Assembly: GCF_000283155.1 (NCBI RefSeq)
Contig: NW_004454166.1
Span: 11,244,199 to 11,308,198 of the forward strand
Source: Ceratotherium simum simum
Lineage: Eukaryota > Chordata > Mammalia > Perissodactyla > Rhinocerotidae
DNA length: 64,000 nucleotides
Direction: 5' to 3'
Shown: positions 33,865 to 44,519 of the stretch, in pieces
Position numbering within the stretch: the first letter of the stretch is position 1
How the letters are laid out: each line of letters begins with the position of its first letter
Position numbers and translations under genes: made by a program
Notes under the pieces: model-generated
Seen by the model: only the letters and a program-made list of their open reading frames with translations
What the model was told of the DNA's origin: nothing
Database searches by the model: none

Positions 33865-34140
33865 GAGAGAGATGGATTCCTTCAACCAGCAGTTCTGTAT
33901 CTATCAATTTTTCTTAAAGAAACAATCAAGCAAGTCTCCAAAGACAAATGTATTTGGGTGTTTATTGCAATAGATTGAATATTAGGAAAATACTAGAAAC
34001 AATTAATTATCCAACAATAGAGAATTGTGGAAATAAACTATGGAACATCCACACAATGGAATATCATGAAGCCTTGAAGAACAATGGGGAAATGCTTGTG
34101 ATATATTAAGTAAAGGAAAAAAAAGTTATCTTTAGTAAAT
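33865..34140 (+). mobile_element. L1 LINE 3'-end fragment
   Basis: Sense L1M: 'ccagcagttctgtatctatc', 'gtatttgggtgtttattgcaatag', 'actatggaacatccacacaatggaatatcatgaagcc', then a decayed end and A-run near 34147-34162. Confidence 0.8.
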
Positions 34141-34584
34141 GAATTGTAAAAAAAAAAAAAAAGAACCTATAGATTAAAAGAGACTTAAGAGATATATTAA
34201 CCAATTGCAATGTCCTGTACTGCCTTTATAAATCGAAGCATGCACATGTGTGGGCACACACACACACAAGAAAATTGAGGAAATCTGAACAATAACTAGT
34301 TATTGAATGATACTATGAAATTTTTTATAATTATTTTTTAAATGTGATAATGGTATATTTTTAAGTTCTATATTTAGAGATGAAACGCTGTGTTGATGGG
34401 GTTGTGAGTAAGGCTATAGGTGAAACAAGATTAACCAAGTTTGAGGGTTCATCATACTCTACTCTACTTATGCACATGTTTAAAATTATGTACTGAAAAA
34501 AATTTCAAGTTATCAAACAGTATGTATACTGTGACCCTATTTATTAATTTATTTTAGATACCTTTTTTCTTATTCTAAGAAACA
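34141..34584. other. AT-rich DNA, possible further L1 3' UTR
   Basis: Contains a (CA)n microsatellite at about 34255-34268. 'gaaaattgaggaaatctgaac' and 'aaatgtgataatggtatatt' resemble an old L1-type 3' UTR, not resolved further. Confidence 0.4.
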
Positions 34585-34596
34585 TGACCTAGTTTT

Positions 34597-34901
34597 GTTT
34601 GGTTTTTTTTGTGTGTGTGAGGAAGATCAGCCATGAGCTAACATCCATGCTAATCCTCTTCTTTTTGCTGAGGAAGACCAGCTCTGAGCTAACATCTATT
34701 GCCAATCCTCCTCCTTCTTTTTCCCCCAAAGCCCCAGTAGATAGTTGTATGTCATAGCTGCACATCCTTCTAGTTGCTGTATGTGGGATGCGGCCTCAGC
34801 ATGGCCGGAGGAGCGGTGCGTGGGTGCACACCCGGGATCTGAACCCCGGGTCGCCAGCAGCGGAGCGCATGCACTTAACCGCTAAGCCACGGGGCCGGCC
34901 C
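34597..34901 (-). mobile_element. ERE SINE, long form, left member of a pair
   Basis: Antisense long-form ERE with its T-run and (tg)n tail at the left and its head 'ccacggggccggccc' at the right, where the sequence enters N. The left duplication tgacctagtttt at 34585-34596 is matched only beyond the second ERE (35179-35190). Confidence 0.93.
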
Positions 34902-35001
34902 NNNNNNNNNNNNNNNNNNNNNNNNNNNNNNNNNNNNNNNNNNNNNNNNNNNNNNNNNNNNNNNNNNNNNNNNNNNNNNNNNNNNNNNNNNNNNNNNNNN
35001 N
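34902..35001. other. Assembly gap (exactly 100 N)
   Basis: Exactly 100 N, the usual placeholder for a gap of unknown size, between two same-strand EREs, where near-identical repeats commonly break assemblies. Confidence 1.
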
Positions 35002-35178
35002 CCCCAAAGCCCCAGTAGATAGTTGTATGTCATAGCTGCACATCCTTCTAGTTGCTGTATGTGGGATGCGGCCTCAGCATGGCCGGAGAAGCGGTGCGTC
35101 GGTGCGCGCCCGGGATCCGAACCCGGGCTGCCAGTAGCGGAGCACGCGCATTTAACCACTAAGCCACCGGGCTGGCCC
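35002..35178 (-). mobile_element. ERE SINE, right member of the pair
   Basis: Starts at 'ccccaaagccccagtagatag' straight out of the gap, so its A-tail side is missing or hidden in the gap. It ends at the head 'caccgggctggccc'. The adjoining tgacctagtttt (35179-35190) pairs with 34585-34596. Confidence 0.93.
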
Positions 35179-35190
35179 TGACCTAGTTTT

Positions 35191-35899
35191 TTAACATAGA
35201 CAGAATACACTTTTTAAAATAAATATTTAGGAACTTCAACTAATTTATGCTAGACATTAATGATCCAAAATTTGCTGTTTTCATATTATTTCTAATATAC
35301 CACTGAGTTTAACAGTTCATAAACTGTTAAAAATAACAACGTAAGATGAAGTCACACATTGTCTCAAACTAAATTTGTTGACCTTCTGTGAACCTAAGGC
35401 CCATACATCAGTTATGAAGTGACTTTTATCCTCTGGCCTGGGAACAATCCATGCCTGAAGCAAGCAAAGAGATGAGCACAACTCATGAAATCCTGAGTTT
35501 TCAAGTTTTAATCCAAAGCTAGACCTTCATAAACGAAACAAGGAAGCAAACTGAATCTCCTAATGGATGAATGTGGAGAAACAAACAAAAATTTACTTTA
35601 TATAAATAATTTGGATAGTTTACAAAATTCTAAGGGCAATTTTGCCTAAATTAGCAAGACGATGTGATCTTCCCAGGTTCCAATTTTGCTTTTGCTCTGT
35701 TAAGGTGGCTGGATTTACCTTGGATAGGGAAAAAGCAAGTCACCAAGACATTACACTTTCAAACTCCTAAAAGAGGCATTTAAGCCTGAAGTGGGACTTC
35801 CAAAAAGTGACCATAAGCATACAAAATGGAATTAGGGTAAATTAGCTATAAAGTACTTACCATATCAGAGCCTCTGTTGACAGGTGTGTTGTGCTATGC
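35191..35899. other. Unassigned AT-rich DNA
   Basis: No repeat or gene recognised. Confidence 0.45.
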
Positions 35900-36560
35900 A
35901 ACTTGCTCCTGCTTAACCGCTCAACCATAGCTCCTCTGTGCAGGAAAGAGAGCAGTCTGGAAATTGGATTTTTGTGATCCTGCTGTGTCCTCCAAGGCTC
36001 CATATTGTTGAACTGACCAGAAAATTCTGCTTTGCTCCAGTGTTGGTCTCCCCTCCCCGGCCCTCTCCACTACATGCTCTGAGCCCAATTCCGGTAATTA
36101 GGTTCTGTCCCACTTGAGCTCCTGAGCGCAAGTTCACCCTCTGTCCAGAGTGAGTCCCCGCCCCACCAGAGAGTGGGGTCTGGAATGGGCCTTGCTGTCC
36201 TGTCCGGTAGCCTGATGGGTACAGGGAGATGGAAGCTTCTCCCCTGACCCCTTCTCCAACAGCACCTCCAACAGACTTCTGTTTTCGTTTCCTGATTGCT
36301 CCCCTGGTCAACATCCAGAGACAAGCCCTGATTCTCAGCTATCTGCCCCCACATGTGGCCCTTATCCTTACCCCTCTAGTAACCGCAGGCTGGGGTCTGG
36401 CTCCCTGCATAAGGGACCACCTGGAACCACACTGCCCCCTGGTGGATGCCATTCTTCCCGCCTGGAGATCTCTGCAGCCAGCCCACCCCTCACTCCACGT
36501 GTGGCACCAATATCTCCTTATGTGGGGACTGAACTATAATTTGCCACTCCTGTAAAAAAC
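35900..36560. other. GC-richer unassigned block
   Basis: Noticeably GC- and C/T-richer than its flanks from about 36030 to 36530, without CpG enrichment. It has open frames of 108-133 codons on both strands that do not resemble known proteins, and a CTCF-like site at 36430. It could be a diverged LTR or a unique regulatory block. Confidence 0.35.
36430..36445 (-). promoter_or_regulatory. CTCF-like motif (strong)
   Basis: Plus-strand 'cactgccccctggtgg' is the reverse complement of CCACCAGGGGGCAGTG, which fits the CTCF core at every position. Minus orientation, convergent with 29306-29321. Confidence 0.6.
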
Positions 36561-36901
36561 ATAATTAGGACTGTAGGCTATCTGTCAGTGGTGTGCTGAC
36601 TAATAAATTTTCAGGCTTTTTACAAGTTTAAACAGCCATTATTAAAATTTATATAAACTTACAATTAATTTACATTAAAAACAAAGGTCATAATATTCAA
36701 AACTCACCACTTCTTAATAATCTTACTACATTTTACTATCGTCTATGCTGAGTTGTGTACATCTATTGTTATTTGGATGGTGGAAATTACCCCACTTGTC
36801 AAATCATGGTTGAACTGCAACCATAGGTTGGCTGTGGATACAAGAGTTCAGCAAAAATCAGTGAACGCATTCAGTGAGAAGCAATCGGCTACATGGAATT
36901 T
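36561..36901. other. AT-rich DNA, possible DNA-transposon remnant
   Basis: 'aaaggtcataatattcaaaactcaccacttcttaataatctt' and 'gttatttggatggtggaaattacc' look like an old hAT-type element, but I cannot define ends. Confidence 0.3.
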
Positions 36902-36918
36902 AAAATAAAGAGTACTGT

Positions 36919-37175
36919 GGGCCGGCCCTGTGGCTTAGCGGTTAAGTGCTCGCGCTCCGCTGTTGGCGCCCCAGGTTCGGATCCTGGGCGCGCACCGAGG
37001 CACCGCTTCTCCGGCCATGCTGAGGCCGCGTCCCACATGCAGCAACTAGAAGGATGTGTAACCATGACGTACAACTATCTACTGGGGCTTTGGGGGAAAA
37101 ATAAATAAATAAAATCAAAATTAAAACCATTTGTGAAGATGAAATAATTAAAAAATAAATAAATAAAAATAAAAT
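36919..37175 (+). mobile_element. ERE SINE, short form, with 17-bp TSD
   Basis: Sense ERE with head 'gggccggccctgtggctta', ending 'ctggggctttgggggaaaa' and an expanded tail in which (taaa)n runs surround a short unique piece (about 37117-37148). Duplication aaaataaagagtactgt (36902-36918) matches 37176-37192 at 16 of 17 positions. Confidence 0.95.
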
Positions 37176-37192
37176 AAAATAAAGAGTATTGT

Positions 37193-38064
37193 ATATTTTA
37201 TTATTATTTGTAAACTGTGTGCTACACACCCTTTATATCAAGCGTGTGTGTATATACATACCTTTATATATAACCTATACAAAGTTACCAATTGATGTAA
37301 TTTTTTTCTAAGGAGCTAATTGTTAAACATTTCAAAGCACACTGCAGTATCCCTTTCTCCACTCCAGGGCCAGTTCTATAATCTCATTAAATTCTCCTAG
37401 TTCTGCTTATCTCCCATTACTGACTTTGAGCCGGTTGGAGGGTGGGAAGCTCATATGCAACCCCGTCTGGATTTATCTTGTCCAGTGGAGTGACACCCAT
37501 TAGCAAAACACACTGGGCCTTTTCTGCTCCTATACACATTCCTCCCCCAGGGAGGTGGACTGACTTGGTTGGTGAGTTTAGGAGAAAGAAGTCATGCATG
37601 GCCTAGCTCCTGCCTCTGTTCCTTTTCTTAGGAGTTACCCGCATGGGACATCTTTCTCCACATGGGGAAGTCGGCCATGTTCTGGTGTTTCCTGAGGCTG
37701 ATGAGTAAGTCGGTCAAGTTCTGGAGTTCGGTGTTAAGAACTCCACTTGCTCAAAGATAGAAGCTACGCCCTGTAAAGTATCACTGATCAGCAATGAGAG
37801 CCATGTATTGGCCACCATCTGCTGTCTCCTTCATCTTATTTCTCAATTGGTTCAAAAATTGAATGGGGAAAAGGAGTGCTATTTATTGGGCCCCTTGGAG
37901 ACTCCACAGGGTCCTCTCCCATCAGCCTTCGCTCCTGAGGTCCCAGAATGCCTTGTGACTGTGCTCATAGGTCACAAAGGCATAAGCCTTCCCTAAGATA
38001 AGAAAACTTGACTAGCAAATTTATTTGATTCTAATTTGTTTTTTTACCATGTGGATGTGATAAT
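37193..38064. other. Unassigned intergenic DNA
   Basis: Short (tg)n(ta)n near 37242-37260. The remainder is mixed sequence with no repeat I can name and no credible gene. Confidence 0.45.
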
Positions 38065-38230
38065 ACTTACACAATTGAGCACTTTTATATGCCAGATATT
38101 GCACATACAAACATAAACCTTGAAAAACAAGTATTATTCATAACCCAGAATATTTAAGTAATTTCCCAAGGTCACAAAATGACCAAGCCAGTTCTCTGAT
38201 TCCAAGGGCCTTGCTCTTTCCATTACACTT
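38065..38230 (-). mobile_element. MIR SINE
   Basis: Antisense MIR, diverged: 'attgagcacttttatatgccagatattg', 'agtaatttcccaaggtcac', 'gggccttgctctttccatta'. Confidence 0.68.
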
Positions 38231-38352
38231 TCTCTCCCTCCCCTTTTCTTTCTCTTTCCTCCCACTTCCATCCCTCCAGTCCTTCCTCCTCTCTTCTCTC
38301 TCTCCTTCTCTCTTTCACCCATCCTTCTGCCTCTACCTTCCCTCATTTCCAC
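38221..38352. repeat. Polypyrimidine (CT-rich) tract
   Basis: About 130 bp almost free of G on the plus strand ('ctctctctccttctctcttt' within). A plus-strand Ser/Leu/Phe/Pro-rich frame here is a low-complexity artefact. Confidence 0.9.
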
Positions 38353-38448
38353 ATTTTCTAGCCCCCTGCCATTACAGAAAACTAAGACAGCATTTGAAAC
38401 CTCAGAGATTGCAGTATATACATATTAAAAAAATCTACAAAATCTTAC

Positions 38449-38573
38449 CCCAACAGCTGGGCCCTCAAGAAACTTGGCAGCAGGTCATAGGAAAACTGTG
38501 GCTGTCTCTTTAGGATCCTCCTCAGGTTTCTCATGAGGAATGTCCAGCATCCCATTCACGGTCCTGGGGGAGG
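38449..38573 (-). other. Candidate internal exon (probably noncoding)
   Basis: On the minus strand, a 125-bp block is preceded by a pyrimidine tract and acceptor 'cctcctcccccag' and followed by a donor-like 'ttggg|gtaagat'. One frame is open (ATG near the 5' side reading to the donor, about 37 codons) but resembles nothing known. If real, a noncoding-RNA exon is more likely than a coding one. Splice-like pairs also arise by chance. Confidence 0.22.
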
Positions 38574-39376
38574 AGGTCACAAAGAAACTAGTGTGCATTG
38601 AGAGAAACCACAAGACTTCATCAAGCCTGGTCTGTCCAGGCTTGACCTGGGGGCTGGGCTCTATGTGGAACATGCAGCCTTTTCTCAAATGGAATATGTG
38701 CTGTTGCCAACGAATCAAGGTTTCTTTCCCTGGGGTCAACAGCTGTATAATAGGTTCAGAGATTGAACAAACAGTTTAAAAATTGCTTGGAGAATGACTG
38801 AAGGAAGAAAAAATATATATATATCATACATACTCAATGGGGGTAATATTGCCCCCAAGGGAGGGAAAATTGGATCTTGGGGTAGAGGGTAAAAAAACTC
38901 ACTCTTTTAAATATATGAAGCACAGATAGTACTTACATACATATAGTACCTAAACAAATACACAGTATATCTGTGGTATTAAAATTTCATGGAGGGATAT
39001 TAAGAAAAACATGTCTAAAAAGTCTCCCTAGGGGAGCAATAATTTTTAAAAAGTGGTTGAAAAACACTGATGTATCTACAGAGCCTAGCAGATTACGTGA
39101 CACATGGTAGGTATTCAATACACGAGCATTGTAGTTGTTATTATTATGGTTAGCTGCGATTCTGATTGTCCTACAAACCAACTAGAGAACCATGTCATCC
39201 CACCATGGTTAGGGTGGAGAAGGTGTACTGTGGCAAGTTCCTAGATGAAGTTAGTATAGGGTGGATCCTGCACGAGCTAGTAGTCTGAATTGCCCGGGCT
39301 TCTAGAAAATAAGCAGATTCTTGCACATTGCTGAGATGACCTCTGGGATGCCAGAAACACTCTGCATCACGGTGTT
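38574..39376. other. Mostly unassigned; MIR fragment
   Basis: 39080-39150 ('gtgacacatggtaggtattcaatac' and following) looks like a sense MIR 3' end. The rest is unassigned, with a (TA)n run near 38812-38824. Confidence 0.42.
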
Positions 39377-39391
39377 AAAATCCAAAGGACA

Positions 39392-39686
39392 GGGCCGCGT
39401 GGCTTAGTGGTTAAGTGCGCGCTCCGCTACTGGTGGCCCGGGTTTGGATCCCGGGCGTGCACCGACGCACTGCTTCTCCGGCCACGCTGAGGCCGCGTCC
39501 CACATACAGCAACTAGAAGGATGTGCAACTATGACATACAACTATCTACTGGGGCTTTGGGGAAAAAAAAGGAGGAGGATTGGCAATAGATGTTAGCTCA
39601 GAGCCAGTCTTCCTCAGCAAAAAAAGGGAGGGGATTAGCATGGATGTTAGCTCAGGGCTGATCTTCCTCACACACACACACACAAA
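39392..39686 (+). mobile_element. ERE SINE, long form, with 15-bp TSD
   Basis: Sense ERE with a small deletion in the head ('gggccgcgtggctta'), full body, long-form tail, and a (CA)n tract replacing part of the A-tail (about 39669-39684). Duplication aaaatccaaaggaca (39377-39391) versus aaaatccaaacgaca (39687-39701). Confidence 0.96.
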
Positions 39687-39984
39687 AAAATCCAAACGAC
39701 AGGGCATGGTACAGACGTTTGTGGGCAGTGCACAGGGTACCACAATGCCTACTTTAACCCTCTGGGAAAGGACATGCTCCCAAATTCACTTTCTTCCTGG
39801 CTGAGAACTCCGCCACCAAGTTTTGTACACATGCCTTTGTTTCTCCTCACAGAGGATCTGGCTGCTAAGCGGCACTCAATAAAGGAGTTAATAAGGGCTT
39901 GCTTCAAATGTTGAGCAACTTCTCATGCACACTGCATGTGCTCTGCAGCCTGGAGGAAAAGTAAGTAACCCGCCGATGATTCTT

Positions 39985-40510
39985 AAAACCTATGTTTGTG
40001 TTACTTTTAGCATACGAAGTGGTTTCATATATAGCATCTTATTAAATCATCATGATAAACCTGTAAGGTCAGTATCGTATCCCCACTTGACGGATAAAGA
40101 AGCTGAGGCTTGAGAGCCGGCCCCGTGGCTTAGCGGTTGAGTGCTCGCGCTCCGCTACTGGTGGCCCGGGTTCAGATCCCAGGCGCGCATGACGCACTGC
40201 TTCTCTGGCCACGCTGAGGCCACGTCCCACATACAGCAACTAGAAGGATGTGCAACTACGACATACAACTATCTACTGGGGCTTTGGGGAAAAAAAAGGA
40301 GGAGGATTGGCAATAGACGTTAGCTCAGAGCCGGTCTTCCTCAGCAAAAAGAGGAGGATTAGCACGGATGTTAGCTCAGGGCTGATGTTCCTTGCAAAAA
40401 AAAAGAAGAAGCTGAGGCTTGGAGAGTCCACTTAGTCACTGGTCCTCTTTAGCTACCCAGTAATAAGTCGAAGAGCAAGTCTCTTTTCTACTATACTACA
40501 CAACATCTAA
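39985..40510 (-). mobile_element. MIR SINE, split by an ERE
   Basis: Left part to 40112 ('gcatcttattaaatcatcatgataaacctgtaagg', 'acggataaagaagctgaggc') resumes after the ERE at 40422 ('gagagtccacttagtcactgg', 'taataagtcgaagagcaag'). This gives relative order: MIR first, ERE later. Confidence 0.82.
40113..40406 (+). mobile_element. ERE SINE, long form, with 15-bp TSD
   Basis: Sense long-form ERE, highly similar to the one at 39392-39686 and in the same orientation. Perfect duplication agaagctgaggcttg at 40098-40112 and 40407-40421, derived from the host MIR. Confidence 0.97.
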
Positions 40511-42639
40511 TATTCCTTTCCCACAGAGGAGGAAGACACAAGAAATGGTAAAGCTATGGAGGAAAAGTCACGTGCTTGGATTTGGGGACTCCCTTGTGAG
40601 GGCTATGGTAATATCTGGGAATTGACACAGTCAATTGTGAGGGATACGATAATGTCTGTGAGTTGACACAATCAAGCCATGCAGGAAGCGGTGTTATGTT
40701 CATGGAGTATAATCTAGCACACGGCAGAGCCTGCTGGGGCTGGGCAAAGCTATCAACTGCCAAGTCACAGGGAAATGAAAAACCATCCAAATAGAGAACG
40801 GAAGCATCTCAAGAGGCTGTGAAATTTGGGACATAAAACAAAAGACTTGGGGGAATAAAGGTTGAGAACAAAAATATGACATGAAAAAATGAATGACTAA
40901 GGACACACTTGCAAATTTTTATTTCAGAGCCATAGCTTCAAATGTAGGAAAAAGGATATTTAACTAAGAATGGAACGCATTTTTCAAAGACCGAAAAGAA
41001 TGTGTTTCGTCAGAGACCAACTCATCTGGCCAAAAGGGCTGTAAATGGAAAACAGATGGGAAGGGAGAAAAAAACACCTAGATAAAATTGAAGTGGGTTT
41101 CCATGGATGACATTAAGGAAGGCCTGGGAAGAATTTCAACAATGAAGGAGGTGCCGAGTAATTCCATGAGAAACAATTGGGAAGGACATCAGAAACAAAA
41201 TGTAGGCAGCAGATGTCCAGATATCATGCAAAGCACAAGAGCAACATAGTAACCTTGAGATTATAGCATGGGGTAACAAACAAGACCTCAGAGATAGCCT
41301 TGAGAGTTGGCGGGATGGAACGGATCCATGGGAACAGTGATAGAAGGGTGTGCTGTGCACACAAGACCTGTTGGGTGGCAATGGAGCAGCACTGTAGGCT
41401 GTGATAACAATAGATTCAGAGGAATCCCTGAACACTTGGATGAAGATGAGAGGAGAGAGGAACAGACGTGATGTTTTTATGGACGCAGAGCTGAGCCACA
41501 TGGAGGAAAGCCACAAAATTGGCACAGCACACACGATGGGGATAACACTCTGGATACTTCATTCAGATAAAAGCAGAGTTTTTCACTTGCCTTCCTAACA
41601 ATTTCACGTCCTGGAAGGTAGAGGAAGGAATGAAAATAACTGTGCTCTGGCTGATTCCAACCAATGGGAAGAAGCCATTTGTCAAAGTGGAAGATTTGTC
41701 AGAGTGGAAGGGATGAGAACCGGGAAGAATGCGGCTGCGTCATCTGAAGCATGACTTTGGGCAATTCCAATGAAAAGAGGTGGGGGGAAAAGAAAAGAAA
41801 TTAGAGTGATGGCACAGAGCTTTTCAAGCCAGGAAATAGAATGAACATTCAAAAAGATGGAGGCAAATGATAATTCTATTAAGAGTGGCATAAAACCACA
41901 CAAACAGTAGCAGGAATGTTAAAATCCTGGAAGAATCCAAGTATGCAAAAATGGTGAGGACCAGAGGAAGTGTAATGGGACCAAGGGAATTATGATATGG
42001 ATGGTAGAAAGAATGTACTATTTCTCAAATGATGTCCCATTCCTTTAGGCTCTGACAAGGACCGTGACTGTGGGGCTGAAAAGACAAAAGGGTAAGAGTA
42101 AGTTAAAATCCAAGTTTGGGGAAGATGTTACCGATCCCTTTTGGAATGTAACCTGGGATCAAACTTAGTGGTCTACAGTCTGTGGATCAAGTGGCATACA
42201 TTTGCCTAGCTCCCAACTTTCTTTCTCCTTCCTAAGTATTATTAATAGCATTTCAGCAAGCTGATCTTCAAATTCTTGCAGGAGCTTGGGGGTATATCAT
42301 TGTTTTGGGTCAGAAAAATTGATTCCATTTGGATCATCTGCATACACTTTTATTATGTTTTTTAGGATATGTCTAGTTGAAGGCTTAAAACTAGCTAACT
42401 AGCTACAAAAGGATAATTTCTAAAGTCCTCAGGAGGATCCTGTTTATACCTCTAGGCAGAGAATGCTTCCTTAATTAAGGTATTCCACCTTTACCAACGC
42501 AAACTGAAATGTGTTGGAGTTTCATAAGAGTTGTCTAGAGTGGTTTCCCTTGAAAGAACTTGGAAAAATGAGTGTCAATGTCTTTCATAACAATTATGGA
42601 GTTAGCCCATAATCAATATACCATTTTACGAAGTTCAAG
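40511..42639. other. Long unassigned stretch
   Basis: About 2.1 kb, purine-rich over 40930-41950, no repeat I can name. A 132-codon minus-strand frame (41136-41534) is Ser/Leu/His-rich and not protein-like. A 43-bp segment bounded by tag/gtaag at 42049-42091 was noted and rejected. Confidence 0.42.
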
Positions 42640-42880
42640 GACAAGCAAAACTGACCTTTGGGGATAGAAATCATAATAATGGTTGTGGGGATAGATAAAG
42701 GCAGGGACAGAATGGAAAGGGATCCTAGTGAACTTCCTAGGAGGATGGCATACTCTAGTTTTCAACTGGAATGTTGGTTACATGGACATATGCATTTGCC
42801 AAAACTCATCAAACTGTCACTATCACTGTATGTAATTACATGTCTATAAAAATACACAAAAAGTATATAATAAATCTAGG
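42640..42880 (+). mobile_element. L1 LINE 3'-end fragment
   Basis: Sense L1M 3' UTR: 'caaaactgacctttggggatagaaatcataataatgg', 'tggaatgttggttacatggac', 'aaaactcatcaaactgtcac', 'cactgtatgtaattac', then an A-rich end. Confidence 0.75.
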
Positions 42881-43131
42881 CAGTGAGATAAAGAGAAAAA
42901 ACAATGATTTTCTCCCATGACTTGACAGTAATCAAATGAAGTTAACGTAAATAGTCAAGGAATCAGAGAAAACGAGTCGCAGAGTTTGAACTTAGCCGTG
43001 CTCTCCAAGTAGATTTAGGGAAACGCTAAGTCTCACCAACACCCTCGAGTTGTTAATTTCCTATTGCCAAGTCCTCCATACTGCAGAGAAGGGGCATCAC
43101 TACCCTTTATCCTCGTTCCATTGGAACCAAA

Positions 43132-43325
43132 TACCAGTGGTTCTCAAACTTCCATGCACATAAATATCACCTTGAGTGCTTGTTAAAAATGCAGACTTGG
43201 GGTCCATACCTGGAGATTCTGATACAGTAAATCTAGGCTAGTGTCTAGTAATTTGCATTTTAATGACCATCCTTGGTGAGGCTGATGTAGGTAGTCCATG
43301 GACCTACACTTTAAGAAACCCTTCA
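43132..43325 (+). mobile_element. MER5/MER20-type hAT DNA transposon
   Basis: 'ccagtggttctcaaacttccatgcac', 'atgcagacttggggtcc', 'gagattctgatacagtaaatc', 'ggtagtccatggacctacactttaagaaacc': a diverged non-autonomous hAT-Charlie element with recognisable left terminus and right end. Confidence 0.75.
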
Positions 43326-43721
43326 TTAGATAGTCAAATCATAAAACTAGCTCCTACTTCCTCTAATTTCAGGTTCTCCAGGCAACATTCTGATAATAAA
43401 GCCTTTTCCCATGCCCTCACAGAGAAAATATGTTGTTTATATCAACACATGTATTCCAGCCCATGTGACAGCACTCTTTCTCATTCTAAATAACAAATAC
43501 ACATTGGTTTTGTACCTCTTTTGATGACCTTGATAAATAATGGTTTGCCCCTTATAAATGAACGTGCTTACTGTGATACTAAAAAATCATGCTTCTGGGA
43601 TTGTGAGGGATAGAAACGTGATTTGTGCCAAATTTACCAAGATAAAGGGTATTTCTAAAATTTCCTCTTTAAAGAAATCCTATGCCTGACATCATTATGG
43701 CTATGTTCTCTCTTTTTTTTT
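43326..43721. other. Unassigned intergenic DNA
   Basis: No repeat or gene recognised. Confidence 0.45.
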
Positions 43722-44329
43722 TAATTAATAAACAATTTTTTTAGAGTAGTTTTAGGTTCACGGCAAAATTGAGTGAAAAGTACAGAGAGTTCCCATATCT
43801 GCCCTGTCCTTCCCCACATACAACCTCTCCCATTATGGACATTCTGTACCACAGTGGTACATTTGTTATGATCAACGAAACTACACTGACACATCATTAT
43901 CATTCCAAGTCCATAGTATAAATTAGGGTTCACTTCATGTTGTACATTCTATGGTTTTGACAAATATTGTTCTTTTAAGCAATCGAACTTAACAATAAAC
44001 ATGTGTAAATACATTTTTATTTTAAACTTAATTTAATGAATTTTTAAATAATTTGTGTTGTGGTTTATTTTTCTGATTCTAAATAATGTTCATTATTGAC
44101 ATTTTGGAAAAATAGAACATAAAAAAAAAAATCACCCTGGGTTAACCGTTGTGAACATTCCGATTTTTTTTTCTTCAAGTCATTATTCTGTGTTTATGTA
44201 CATGTATTTACTGTGGTGGTGGTAACGATGGTCATTTATTTCTTTACAAAACTGGAATTATACTATATAAACATCTCCTAACACTGTATCATATTTTAAT
44301 AGTATTAACTCTCCTCTGATCTGATTTTA
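43722..44329 (-). mobile_element. L1 LINE 3'-end fragments
   Basis: 43722-43970 is a clear antisense L1M 3' UTR ('agagtagttttaggttcac', 'cagagagttcccatatctgc', 'gtggtacatttgttatgatc', 'gtccatagtataaattagggttcac'). 44040-44329 is probably further old L1 but weak. Confidence 0.72.
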
Positions 44330-44515
44330 TTTTTCTTTTCAGCATGTACCACCACCGGACATGTTTGTTTATTTATTTTCTGTCCTCTCCTGATTGTTCC
44401 AGGAGAGCAGTTGTTCCAGAAGAGAGCTCTCTTCACTCTGAAAACCCAACACATATAACAGTGGCTGACACGTTAGTTATTCAATACATATTTGCAGAAT
44501 GAATGAATAAATGAA
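44330..44515 (+). mobile_element. L2 LINE 3'-end fragment
   Basis: Sense L2 terminus: 'cagtggctgacacgttagttattcaatacatatttgcagaatgaatg' corresponds to the L2 end 'gcctggcacatagtaggtgctcaataaatatttgttgaatgaa'. Confidence 0.62.
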
Positions 44516-44519
44516 TGAA

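Noticed and set aside
35900..36560. GC-richer block considered as a CpG-island promoter
   Set aside because: CpG is depleted, there is no TATA/Inr arrangement with a following exon, and open frames do not look coding.
38211..38513. 100-codon Ser/Leu/Phe/Pro-rich frame
   Set aside because: Low-complexity translation of a polypyrimidine tract.
42049..42091. 43-bp segment between 'ccattcctttag' and 'g|gtaagag' on the plus strand
   Set aside because: Could be a microexon, but the acceptor tract is weak and matches this short are expected by chance.
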